Source: Corynebacterium accolens (lineage in GTDB: Bacteria; Actinomycetota; Actinomycetes; Mycobacteriales; Mycobacteriaceae). Taken from it: a DNA stretch of 11,003 nucleotides. Every line of letters begins with the position of its first letter. Within the stretch, counting starts at the first letter, position 1. The position numbers were made by a program, and so were the translations under genes. The notes beneath the pieces are model-generated. The model was given only the letters and a program-made list of their open reading frames with translations, was not told the origin of the DNA and made no database searches. Location: positions 2,249,607 through 2,260,609 of the forward strand of contig NZ_CP100376.1 in NCBI RefSeq assembly GCF_030515985.1, written 5' to 3'. Positions 5,601 to 11,003 of the stretch are shown piece after piece.

Positions 5601-7229
5601 TTAAGCCGGATAGTGCATCGGGGCTCCCGGTCCGAGTGGGATACCCAGTAGGTACCACACGATAAAGAAGATAAACCAGCCGACGATCATGGCGATGGAA
5701 TACGGCAGCGCCAGCGACATCAGCGTGCCAACGCCCGCCGGCTTGTAATAGCGCTGCAGGAAGGTCAGCGCCAGGGCGAAGTACGGCGACATCGGGGTGA
5801 TGATATTTGTCGGTGAGTCACCGATACGGAAGAGCATCTGGGAGACCTCAGGCGAGATGCCCACGTACATCATCATCGGCACGATCACCGGTGCCATCAG
5901 TGCCCACTGTGCGGAACCTGAGGTAATGAACAGGTTGAGGACTGCCACCATGGCCACGAGCGCGGCGAACATCAAGATGGGCGGCAGCGACCATGCCTGC
6001 AGCAGCTCAGAGCCCTTAATGGCGGTCCACACACCGAGGTTGGACCACTGGAACCACGCCAAGAACTGGGCGACGGCGAAAAAGAGCACCAGCATGGGGA
6101 CCAAGGTCTTAATGCCTTTAGCCATGAAATCTGGCACGTCGGAGGCGGACTTCAGCGTGCCGGCGTAGATGCCGTAGACGATGCCGCAGACCAAGAATGC
6201 CAGGGCAATGGGAACCGCAATCGCGCTAATCAGCGGCGATTCCATGAAGCTATCTTCTTGGCTAGCCAGCGGGGAGCCTGGGATAAAGAGCAGGGCGAAG
6301 AAACCCGCGAGGAAGATAAGTAGCGCGATACCAGAGGCAACCAAGCCTTTTTGCTCCTCCGGTTTTACCCGCAGCTCGTCTTCTTCTTCCTCGAAATCAA
6401 CGTCGCTATCTTCGCCGTCCTCGTCCGTCTCGTCATCAGCGGCGCCGGCAGCCTGGGAGAAGGATACTTCCTCGTAATTAATCTTGTCGTGGTTGACCAG
6501 CTCGCGGGCCTTTTTCACCATGAACCATTCCGTGACGGCGGTGATGATAAGCGATAGCACGATAGCGGATGGTATGACGAAGAAGATATTGGCCAGCGGG
6601 CTGACCTCATAAGCCTCATCCACGAATTGTGCGGCGGGAGTGGAAATACCGGCCAGCAGGAGGTCAGTAATGTTGAGGATCAGCGAGGCGTTGAAACCCG
6701 CCGAGGACGCCGCAAAGGCCACCATGGCACCCACGATGGGGGAGCGGCCCACCGAGTGGAAGGCCATCGCGCCCAGCGGGATGAGGATGACATAAATCGC
6801 ATCCGAAGCCACGGAACCGGTCACGCCGGCCAGCGCGACGAGGAAGGTAAGGAACTTCGGGCTGACCTTGGTCACCATGGCGCGCACAAGCGCGGACAAG
6901 AGCCCAGACTGCTCGGCCACGGCCACACCCAGCATGACGGCAAGGATGACGCCCAACGGCGGGAAGCTCGTAAAGTTTTCCACCGCGTCTGTGACCATAC
7001 GCGAGATATTCTCGGTGGTCAGGAGTGATTCAACCTCGATGGTATCGCCGGTTTTAGGATCCTCGGCGCTCATGCCAATTAAGTGGCCAATCCAAGAGGT
7101 AATGGCGACGATTATCGCGAGGATGACGAAGAGCCAGAAAGGATCGGGGAGTTTATTGCCAATCTTTTCTACGGTGCCTAAAAAGCCGCTTGCTTTCTCC
7201 GGTTTTTCTTTGGTTTTAGTCTCGGCCAT
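5601..7229 (-). CDS. AbgT-family membrane transporter (p-aminobenzoyl-glutamate / sulfonamide efflux family)
   Basis: This 542-residue polytopic inner-membrane protein belongs to the AbgT family. Characterised members (E. coli AbgT, Neisseria MtrF, Alcanivorax YdaH) import p-aminobenzoyl-glutamate or export p-aminobenzoate and sulfonamides. Family blocks include VASDAIYVILIPLGAMAFHS (140-159), GFNASLILN (178-186), the hairpin segment ITSGSAQW (435-442) and IGDSPTNIITPMSPY (469-483). About ten hydrophobic segments are visible. Residues 265-285 form a cytoplasmic-type loop in which 16 of 21 residues are Asp or Glu. The ATG at 7229 has only a weak GAAAG upstream. The gene points against prfB and away from ftsE, so it is its own transcription unit within an otherwise housekeeping block. 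The substrate and transport direction cannot be read from sequence. Confidence 0.9.
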   Translation of the reverse strand: MAETKTKEKPEKASGFLGTVEKIGNKLPDPFWLFVILAIIVAITSWIGHLIGMSAEDPKTGDTIEVESLLTTENISRMVTDAVENFTSFPPLGVILAVMLGVAVAEQSGLLSALVRAMVTKVSPKFLTFLVALAGVTGSVASDAIYVILIPLGAMAFHSVGRSPIVGAMVAFAASSAGFNASLILNITDLLLAGISTPAAQFVDEAYEVSPLANIFFVIPSAIVLSLIITAVTEWFMVKKARELVNHDKINYEEVSFSQAAGAADDETDEDGEDSDVDFEEEEDELRVKPEEQKGLVASGIALLIFLAGFFALLFIPGSPLASQEDSFMESPLISAIAVPIALAFLVCGIVYGIYAGTLKSASDVPDFMAKGIKTLVPMLVLFFAVAQFLAWFQWSNLGVWTAIKGSELLQAWSLPPILMFAALVAMVAVLNLFITSGSAQWALMAPVIVPMMMYVGISPEVSQMLFRIGDSPTNIITPMSPYFALALTFLQRYYKPAGVGTLMSLALPYSIAMIVGWFIFFIVWYLLGIPLGPGAPMHYPA

Positions 7230-7277
7230 AGTATCGGCACTTTCTGTCGATCGAGTCGGGCACCATTTCGTACCAGA

Positions 7278-7299
7278 TATTGTGTTCCAGACTACAATA
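7278..7299. promoter_or_regulatory. Operator-like inverted repeat in the abgT/ftsE divergent region
   Basis: TATTGT (7278-7283) and ACAATA (7294-7299) form 6-base arms around a 10-base spacer, in the AT-richest part of the 120-base region between the divergent starts of abgT and ftsE. The right arm overlaps -10-like boxes on both strands: TACAAT (7293-7298) for ftsE and TATTGT (7299-7294) for abgT. A regulator bound here could control either gene. The 6-base arms are short enough to occur by chance. Confidence 0.3.
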
Positions 7300-7337
7300 C
7301 TAGATAGCGTTCACAGGTTGCTGTCAACTTTGATTGC

Positions 7338-7343
7338 TACAGT
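7338..7343 (+). promoter_or_regulatory. Candidate -10 box of ftsE, placed for leaderless transcription
   Basis: TACAGT fits TANNNT and ends 6 bases before the ftsE GTG at 7350, so transcription would begin at the start codon. The nearby GGAG (7347-7350) overlaps the start codon and cannot serve as a Shine-Dalgarno. A second -10-like box, TACAAT at 7293-7298, would give a leader of roughly 45 bases but still no ribosome site. The -35 side is poor for both. Confidence 0.45.
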
Positions 7344-7349
7344 AGCGGA

Positions 7350-8048
7350 GTGATTACTTTCGAAAACGTGACTAAGGTGTATTCCGCCCAGTTCCGGCCC
7401 GCGCTCGATGGGGTGTCTTTTGACATTGCGGATGGTGAGTTTGCCTTCCTCATCGGACCTTCGGGGTCCGGAAAGTCCACCTTTCTAGAGCTCATGGTGC
7501 GCTATAGCAATGTGACCTCGGGCGATATTTACTTCGGTGACTTCCACGTCAATGAGTTGAAGGGCAAGGATATTAACGCCCTGCGCCAATCCATTGGCTA
7601 CGTATTCCAGGATTTTCGGCTGCTACCCAAGCTCAACGTGTACCAGAATGTGGCGTTTGCCCTGGAGGTCATCGGCAAGAGCAAGCACCGCATCTCCACC
7701 GCGGTGCCGCAGGTACTGGAGATGGTGGGTCTGGAAAACCGCCACCATGCGATGCCGCACGAGCTTTCCGGCGGTGAGCAGCAGCGCGTGGCCATCGCGC
7801 GCGCCCTGGTCAATCGCCCGAAGCTGTTGCTTGCCGATGAACCCACGGGCAACCTCGATCCCGCCACCGCCGACGGGATCATGGACTTGCTGCTGCGCAT
7901 CAACAAGCGTGGCACCACCGTAGTGATGTCCACGCACAATTCCCGCGCCGTGGATAAGGCGCACAAACGCGTGCTGGAATTGCGCGATGGCACGCTCGTT
8001 CGCGATGAGCACAACGCAGCCTATTCGGCGCAGGAGGAGCAGGCATGA
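7350..8048 (+). CDS. ftsE: FtsE, cell-division ABC ATPase
   Basis: This 232-residue cytosolic ATPase partners FtsX. The FtsEX complex does not transport a substrate: ATP hydrolysis moves FtsX to activate a periplasmic peptidoglycan hydrolase (RipC in mycobacteria) at the division site. All ABC motifs are intact: Walker [10 protein letters not shown] (36-44), Q-loop Gln87, signature LSGGEQQ (139-145), Walker B LLLADE (159-164) and H-loop His196. FtsE is normally 220-230 residues. The start is a GTG with no usable Shine-Dalgarno but a -10 box just upstream, so a leaderless mRNA is likely. The stop overlaps the ftsX start (ATGA, 8045-8048), indicating co-translation. Confidence 0.96.
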   Translation: MITFENVTKVYSAQFRPALDGVSFDIADGEFAFLIGPSGSGKSTFLELMVRYSNVTSGDIYFGDFHVNELKGKDINALRQSIGYVFQDFRLLPKLNVYQNVAFALEVIGKSKHRISTAVPQVLEMVGLENRHHAMPHELSGGEQQRVAIARALVNRPKLLLADEPTGNLDPATADGIMDLLLRINKRGTTVVMSTHNSRAVDKAHKRVLELRDGTLVRDEHNAAYSAQEEQA

Positions 8049-8947
8049 AGCTAGGATTCATCTTCCGCGAGGCCACTAAGGGTTTGGGCCGCAACCTGAC
8101 GATGACCATCGCGATGATCATTACCACGGCCATTTCTGTCGGCGCTGTGGTTGCCGGCATCATGGTCACCCACCTCACCAAGGATACGAAGGATATCTAC
8201 TTGGACCGTGTGGAGGTCATGGTGCAGCTCAACGAGGACATTTCCGCCACGGATCCAAACTGCACCACGCCCGCCTGCGCGGACTTAAAAGAACAGCTGG
8301 AATCCGATAGTTCCGTAGAGTCCGTGGAATTTCGCAACCGGGAGGCCTCCTACGAGCGCTTCCGCGAGCTCTTCCAGGACACGGATCCGGTGATGGTGGA
8401 ACAAACCTCGCCGGACGCGCTGCCGGCAGCGTTGCACGTGCGCCTCGTTGACCCGGAAGAGGCCTCCGCCATCGATGCTGTGCGGGATAACCCGGCGGTA
8501 GAAGAGGTCGTGGACCAGCAAGAAGAGGTGCGCGAGGCTGCAAGCAACCTCGATTCCATCCGCACCGCCACCTTCATCGTGGCCATCGTGATGTCCATTG
8601 CGGCCATCTTCCTGGTGGGCAATATGGTGCAAATCGCCGCTTTCCACCGCACCCGCGAGACCGAAATCATGCGCATGGTGGGCGCTTCGCGCTGGATGAC
8701 GCAGGCGCCGTTCGTGGTAGAAGCCGTGCTCGCTTCCCTCATCGGCTTGGTCTTGGGCGGTGCCGGGCTGCTCGTCGCGAAATCTCAAGTGATCGATCCT
8801 TCCCTGCAGGGCCTGTATGAATCGCAATTGCTGGCGCCGATGAAGTCCAGCGATCTGTGGGTAGCGCTGCCGCTGGTAGGCCTGCTCGCCTTGGCGGTTA
8901 CCGCTGCCACCGCGCAGATTACCCTACGTTCTTATGTCCGCCGCTAA
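8045..8947 (+). CDS. ftsX: FtsX, membrane subunit of the FtsEX divisome complex
   Basis: This 300-residue protein has the FtsX layout: a short cytoplasmic start, transmembrane segment 1 (about 20-42), an external domain (about 43-170), then three more membrane segments (about 175-198, 222-246, 272-293). The external domain contacts the peptidoglycan hydrolase or its adaptor. The conserved cytoplasmic loop [15 protein letters not shown], after segment 2, is the coupling region facing FtsE. Cys73 and Cys78 (CTTPAC) are the only cysteines in the external domain and could form a disulfide; this is inference. Acidic residues dominate 147-167. The gene begins inside the ftsE stop. No terminator is seen before smpB, so read-through into smpB is likely. 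Confidence 0.95.
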   Translation: MKLGFIFREATKGLGRNLTMTIAMIITTAISVGAVVAGIMVTHLTKDTKDIYLDRVEVMVQLNEDISATDPNCTTPACADLKEQLESDSSVESVEFRNREASYERFRELFQDTDPVMVEQTSPDALPAALHVRLVDPEEASAIDAVRDNPAVEEVVDQQEEVREAASNLDSIRTATFIVAIVMSIAAIFLVGNMVQIAAFHRTRETEIMRMVGASRWMTQAPFVVEAVLASLIGLVLGGAGLLVAKSQVIDPSLQGLYESQLLAPMKSSDLWVALPLVGLLALAVTAATAQITLRSYVRR

Positions 8948-8952
8948 GCCGT

Positions 8953-8982
8953 TTGCCGGGTGCGGTAAACGAGCAGTACACT
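8953..8982 (+). promoter_or_regulatory. Candidate internal promoter ahead of smpB
   Basis: TTGCCG (8953-8958) and TACACT (8977-8982) are 18 bases apart, a good housekeeping pattern, in the 44-base gap between ftsX and smpB. Transcription would begin about 3 bases before, or at, the smpB ATG (8992). This would let smpB be expressed apart from ftsEX. If only this promoter is used, the GAGG at 8983-8986 lies outside the transcript; on a read-through ftsEX message it would act as the ribosome site. Confidence 0.45.
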
Positions 8983-8991
8983 GAGGCAATT

Positions 8992-9495
8992 ATGGCTAAA
9001 AAGGGCAAGAAGAATAAGAAGGCGGCTTCCGGGGACGCCACGCTTGCGACCAACCGCCGGGCCCGGCACGACTATAAGATCCTCGAAGAATTCGAGTGCG
9101 GCATCGTCTTGCTCGGCACGGAGATCAAATCCCTCCGGGAGGGCAAGATCTCGCTCAATGATGCCTTCGCCACCATTGATAATGGCGATGTGTACTTGCG
9201 CAACCTGCACATTCCGGAGTATTCGATGGGGTCGTGGACCAACCACAGTCCGCGGCGCACCCGCAAGCTTTTGCTGCACCGCCGGGAGATCGACAAGCTC
9301 TACGGGCAGGTGCGCAATGGCAATAAAACCCTGGTGCCGCTCAAGGTGTACCTAAAAAACGGGTACGCGAAGTTGTCGCTGGCGCTCGCGCAAGGTAAGC
9401 AGGATTATGACAAGCGCGAGGACATCAAGCGGCGCGACCAGAACCGCGAAATCACCCGCGAGCTCGGCCGCCGCGTGAAGGGGATTAATGCTTAA
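8992..9495 (+). CDS. smpB: SmpB, tmRNA-binding protein of trans-translation
   Basis: This 167-residue cytosolic protein binds the tRNA-like part of tmRNA and carries it to ribosomes stalled on broken mRNAs. A Lys-rich start (MAKKGKKNKK) precedes the OB-fold with the family block EFECGIVLLGTEIKSLREGK (33-52). The segment VPLKVYLKNGYAKLSLALAQGK and the basic C-terminal tail (KREDIKRRDQNREITREL) follow; the tail enters the empty mRNA channel. The usual length is 150-165. ATG 8992 is chosen because GAGG (8983-8986) lies 5 bases upstream and the family homology begins just after; the frame extends back into ftsX as a shadow. Its RNA partner ssrA lies 425 bases downstream. The stop overlaps the next gene by 8 bases. 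Confidence 0.97.
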   Translation: MAKKGKKNKKAASGDATLATNRRARHDYKILEEFECGIVLLGTEIKSLREGKISLNDAFATIDNGDVYLRNLHIPEYSMGSWTNHSPRRTRKLLLHRREIDKLYGQVRNGNKTLVPLKVYLKNGYAKLSLALAQGKQDYDKREDIKRRDQNREITRELGRRVKGINA

Positions 9496-9853
9496 GACGG
9501 TAAAGGTTCACGATGCAGTCAAGGGCGAAGACTCCATTTCCGGAACCGGCGTCCTAGTAGATCGTCTGTGGCCGCGGGGCATCGCCAAGGCGGACCTGGA
9601 CTATGACGAATGGTTCAAGGACGTGGCGCCTAGCCCCGAGCTGCGCAAGTGGTGGAGCCATGACGAGGATTCTTTCCAGGAGTTTTCGCGCCGCTACCGC
9701 GCCGAGCTCGATGACCGCGAGTCGGAAGAGCTCACCCAGCTGCTCTCCTTGGCAAAGGAGGGGGACCTCACGCTGCTCTTTGGCGCTGCCGACCGCGAGA
9801 TTAACCACGCGGTGGTCTTAAAAGACTGGCTGGAAGAGCACTTGGAGAAATAA
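9488..9853 (+). CDS. DUF488 / YeaO-family protein of unknown function
   Basis: This 121-residue soluble protein fits the DUF488 (YeaO-like) family by its blocks VLVDRLWPRGIAK (22-34), WFKDVAPSPELRKWWSHD (42-59), FSRRYRAEL and LTLLFGAADREINHAVVLKDWLE near the end. No function is established for the family. Conserved Arg, Trp and His-Asp residues suggest a small-ligand or nucleic-acid binding pocket, which is inference. ATG 9488 lies inside the smpB 3' end (8-base overlap) with AAGGGG (9478-9483) 4 bases upstream, so it is translated together with SmpB. It sits between smpB and the gene for its RNA partner. No intrinsic terminator follows its stop. Confidence 0.88.
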   Translation: MLKTVKVHDAVKGEDSISGTGVLVDRLWPRGIAKADLDYDEWFKDVAPSPELRKWWSHDEDSFQEFSRRYRAELDDRESEELTQLLSLAKEGDLTLLFGAADREINHAVVLKDWLEEHLEK

Positions 9854-9881
9854 AAGCGTCTGCGGTAGTGTTAGAACAACC

Positions 9882-9911
9882 GTAGGGAATGATGCACTAT
9901 CCCGTCCCTAC
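9882..9911. repeat. Inverted repeat just upstream of ssrA
   Basis: GTAGGGA (9882-9888) and TCCCTAC (9905-9911) are perfect 7-base inverted arms around a 16-base spacer, ending 10 bases before the tmRNA 5' end. The right arm overlaps TACAAG (9909-9914), a poor -10 candidate for ssrA. Alternatively TTAGAA (9871-9876) and CACTAT (9895-9900), 18 bases apart, would make a precursor trimmed by RNase P. The repeat could be an operator, a precursor hairpin or a weak terminator for smpB and its partner gene; the sequence does not decide. Confidence 0.3.
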
Positions 9912-9920
9912 AAGTGCTAT

Positions 9921-10302
9921 GGGGTTGATTTGGTTTCGACTTCGTACACTGCGCCAGGGGAAGCGTGCCGGTGAAGGCTATCGACCACCGTTTAAGCGTC
10001 GTAGCAAACAAATAAACGCAGAGAAGAACTCTCAGCGTGACTACGCCCTCGCTGCCTAATTGCAGCGACGCGTGTCTGTCAGCCTAGGTTTCGTTCCTGA
10101 CCTAGAACCTGGCATCGACTAAGGAACTTGCCGTCTGGCTGTGTCATCAGGGCCAGATGGGACTCTTACTGGTGACTGGGCCCATCATCCGGTACGAGTT
10201 CGCCCGAACCGGAGGGCCGAGCAGAGATCATGTGCGAACTGCGCACGGAGAAGCCCTGGCAAGGTGACGAAGGACCCGGGTTCAAGTCCCGGCAGCTCCA
10301 CC
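9921..10302 (+). ncRNA. ssrA: tmRNA (transfer-messenger RNA)
   Basis: This one-piece tmRNA acts as alanyl-tRNA and then as mRNA to rescue stalled ribosomes and tag the unfinished protein for proteolysis. The 5' end GGGGTTGATTTGGTTTCGAC is the canonical tmRNA start. Bases 9921-9927 pair with CAGCTCC (10293-10299) to form a 7-bp acceptor stem. The T-arm CCGGG-TTCAAGT-CCCGG is complete just before it. The tag frame lies at 10018-10059. After the discriminator A10300 the gene reads CCG, so the final A of the CCA tail is not encoded and must be added. Total length of about 382 is normal. It is followed at once by an intrinsic terminator and lies downstream of smpB. Confidence 0.98.
10018..10059 (+). 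other. tmRNA proteolysis-tag reading frame (AEKNSQRDYALAA)
   Basis: Thirteen codons beginning at the resume codon GCA (10018-10020) and ending at TAA (10057-10059) encode AEKNSQRDYALAA, to which the tRNA part adds a leading Ala. The ending ALAA fits the hydrophobic Ala-rich signal read by ClpXP-type proteases, and the AEKNSQRDYALA pattern is typical of corynebacterial tags. Upstream, AGCAAACAAATAAAC is the usual A-rich resume region. Confidence 0.95.
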
Positions 10303-10305
10303 GAG

Positions 10306-10343
10306 AGCCCCAGCTAGATTCAGTTCTAGCTGGGGCTTTTCTC
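10306..10343 (+). terminator. Intrinsic terminator of ssrA
   Basis: AGCCCCAGCTAGA (10306-10318) pairs perfectly with TCTAGCTGGGGCT (10325-10337) around a 6-base loop, and TTTTCTC follows (10337-10343). A 13-bp stem plus a T-rich tail just after the tmRNA 3' end makes this a confident Rho-independent terminator. It isolates ssrA from the next gene. Confidence 0.95.
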
Positions 10344-10364
10344 ATAAGGTTGCCCGCGCGCGGC

Positions 10365-10370
10365 TAGGGT
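10365..10370 (+). promoter_or_regulatory. Candidate -10 box of the amidohydrolase gene, placed for leaderless transcription
   Basis: TAGGGT fits TANNNT and ends 7 bases before the ATG at 10378, so transcription would start at the initiation codon. It lies just past the ssrA terminator, in a 34-base gap. The -35 side is GC-rich, with TTGCCC only 9 bases upstream, too close to be used. GGTGG (10370-10374) is only 3 bases from the ATG and a poor ribosome site. Confidence 0.45.
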
Positions 10371-10377
10371 GGTGGCC

Positions 10378-11003
10378 ATGCAGCGAGTATTCGATTCCCA
10401 CCTCCATATCATCGATTTTTCTCACCCCATCCAGGAGAATCAGGGTTATACGCCGCCGGAATTTTTGGTTCCGGAATATGACGTATGGCGCGAGAAGCTG
10501 CGCGGTGAGGGCTTTGATATCACCGCCGGCGCGGTCGTCTCCGGTTCCTTTCAGGGCTTTGACCAGGGGTATCTGGCGGATGCGTTAGGGGAGTTGGATA
10601 ACTTCGTAGGCGTGACGCAGCTGCCTGCCGATGTCCCCGATGCCGAAATCCGCCGCCTCGATGGCCTGGGCGTGCGGGCGGTGCGCTTTAACTTCCGGCG
10701 CGGTGGCAGCGCAGCGCGGGAGGACCTCGAGGAGCTCGCCTGGCGGATCTATGACCTAGCCGGCTGGCACGTGGAGCTTTATGTCGACGCGGCTGCGCTG
10801 GGCGAAATGGCGCCGGTGCTGAAGAAGCTGCCGGCCGTGAGCATCGACCACCTGGGCCTGAGCGCGCAGGGAGTAGATGGCCTCTTGGAGCTTGTCGATG
10901 CCGGCGTAAAGGTCAAGGCCACCGGATTCGGGCGAGTGGACCTCGACCCAGGGGAGGTGGTGCGCCGCATTGTCGACGTCGATCCAACGGCGCTCATGGC
11001 GGG
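10378..11003 (+). CDS. Amidohydrolase-like TIM-barrel metal-dependent hydrolase (partial, 3' end outside window)
   Basis: At least 208 residues are present and the frame is still open at the window edge. The start MQRVFDSHLHII carries an HxH metal-binding motif (His8, His10) on the first barrel strand. WHVELYVD (His131) and SIDHLGLS (His158) supply the later histidine strands typical of amidohydrolase family 2 enzymes, which act on dicarboxylate, lactone or amide substrates such as 2-pyrone-4,6-dicarboxylate. The substrate is unknown. The catalytic Asp expected near the C-terminus is not in view. ATG 10378 is chosen because the HxH motif follows at once and a -10 box sits 7 bases upstream. 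It is separated from ssrA by a terminator, so it begins a new transcription unit. Confidence 0.85.
   Translation, partial: MQRVFDSHLHIIDFSHPIQENQGYTPPEFLVPEYDVWREKLRGEGFDITAGAVVSGSFQGFDQGYLADALGELDNFVGVTQLPADVPDAEIRRLDGLGVRAVRFNFRRGGSAAREDLEELAWRIYDLAGWHVELYVDAAALGEMAPVLKKLPAVSIDHLGLSAQGVDGLLELVDAGVKVKATGFGRVDLDPGEVVRRIVDVDPTALMA

Noticed and set aside
7318..7343. TTGCTG as -35 partner of the ftsE -10 box
   Set aside because: The spacer to TACAGT is only 14 bases, too short for a normal housekeeping promoter.
8285..8827. Antisense open frame over ftsX
   Set aside because: It is a His- and Asp-rich shadow with no motif or ribosome site; ftsX is certain on the other strand.
8857..8991. Upstream extension of smpB into ftsX
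   Set aside because: It is a shadow of ftsX in another frame. ATG 8992 has a Shine-Dalgarno and gives the family length.

Overview
The window looks like an ordinary chromosomal segment of a Corynebacterium or close relative. The pointers are a GC-rich sequence, a DtxR-type operator, -10 boxes of the TANNNT form next to start codons, the block hisN / prfB / ftsE-ftsX-smpB / ssrA, and a tmRNA tag AEKNSQRDYALAA. No mobile element, CRISPR array, phage gene or clearly new defence system is visible.

Left third (1-2807): the 3' end of an unidentified gene closes at a strong intrinsic terminator. A complete ferrous-iron uptake operon feoA-feoB-feoC follows. Its leader has one good and one weaker DtxR-like box that overlap a plausible -35/-10 pair, so the operon is probably repressed by iron-loaded DtxR. 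feoC ends 4 bases inside the 3' end of the convergent hisN.

Middle (2804-5600): two inositol-monophosphatase-family genes lie on the minus strand and overlap by 8 bases. The downstream one closely fits histidinol-phosphatase HisN. From a 60-base divergent region prfB (release factor 2, no programmed frameshift) runs rightwards and ends at a strong hairpin facing abgT.

Right half (5601-11003): a minus-strand AbgT-family transporter with a very acidic loop sits between prfB and ftsE. Then come ftsE and ftsX (divisome ABC complex, ATGA overlap), smpB (trans-translation), a YeaO/DUF488 protein overlapping smpB, and ssrA (tmRNA) with a textbook terminator. The window ends inside an amidohydrolase-like gene. 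SmpB and tmRNA work together, with RF2 as another translation-termination factor nearby; FtsEX regulates cell-wall hydrolysis at division.

The most coherent non-obvious signal is that several transcription-unit heads (prfB, ftsE, the final amidohydrolase) have a TANNNT -10 box 6-8 bases before the start codon and no well-placed Shine-Dalgarno, which predicts leaderless mRNAs. Genes inside operons here do carry Shine-Dalgarno sequences.
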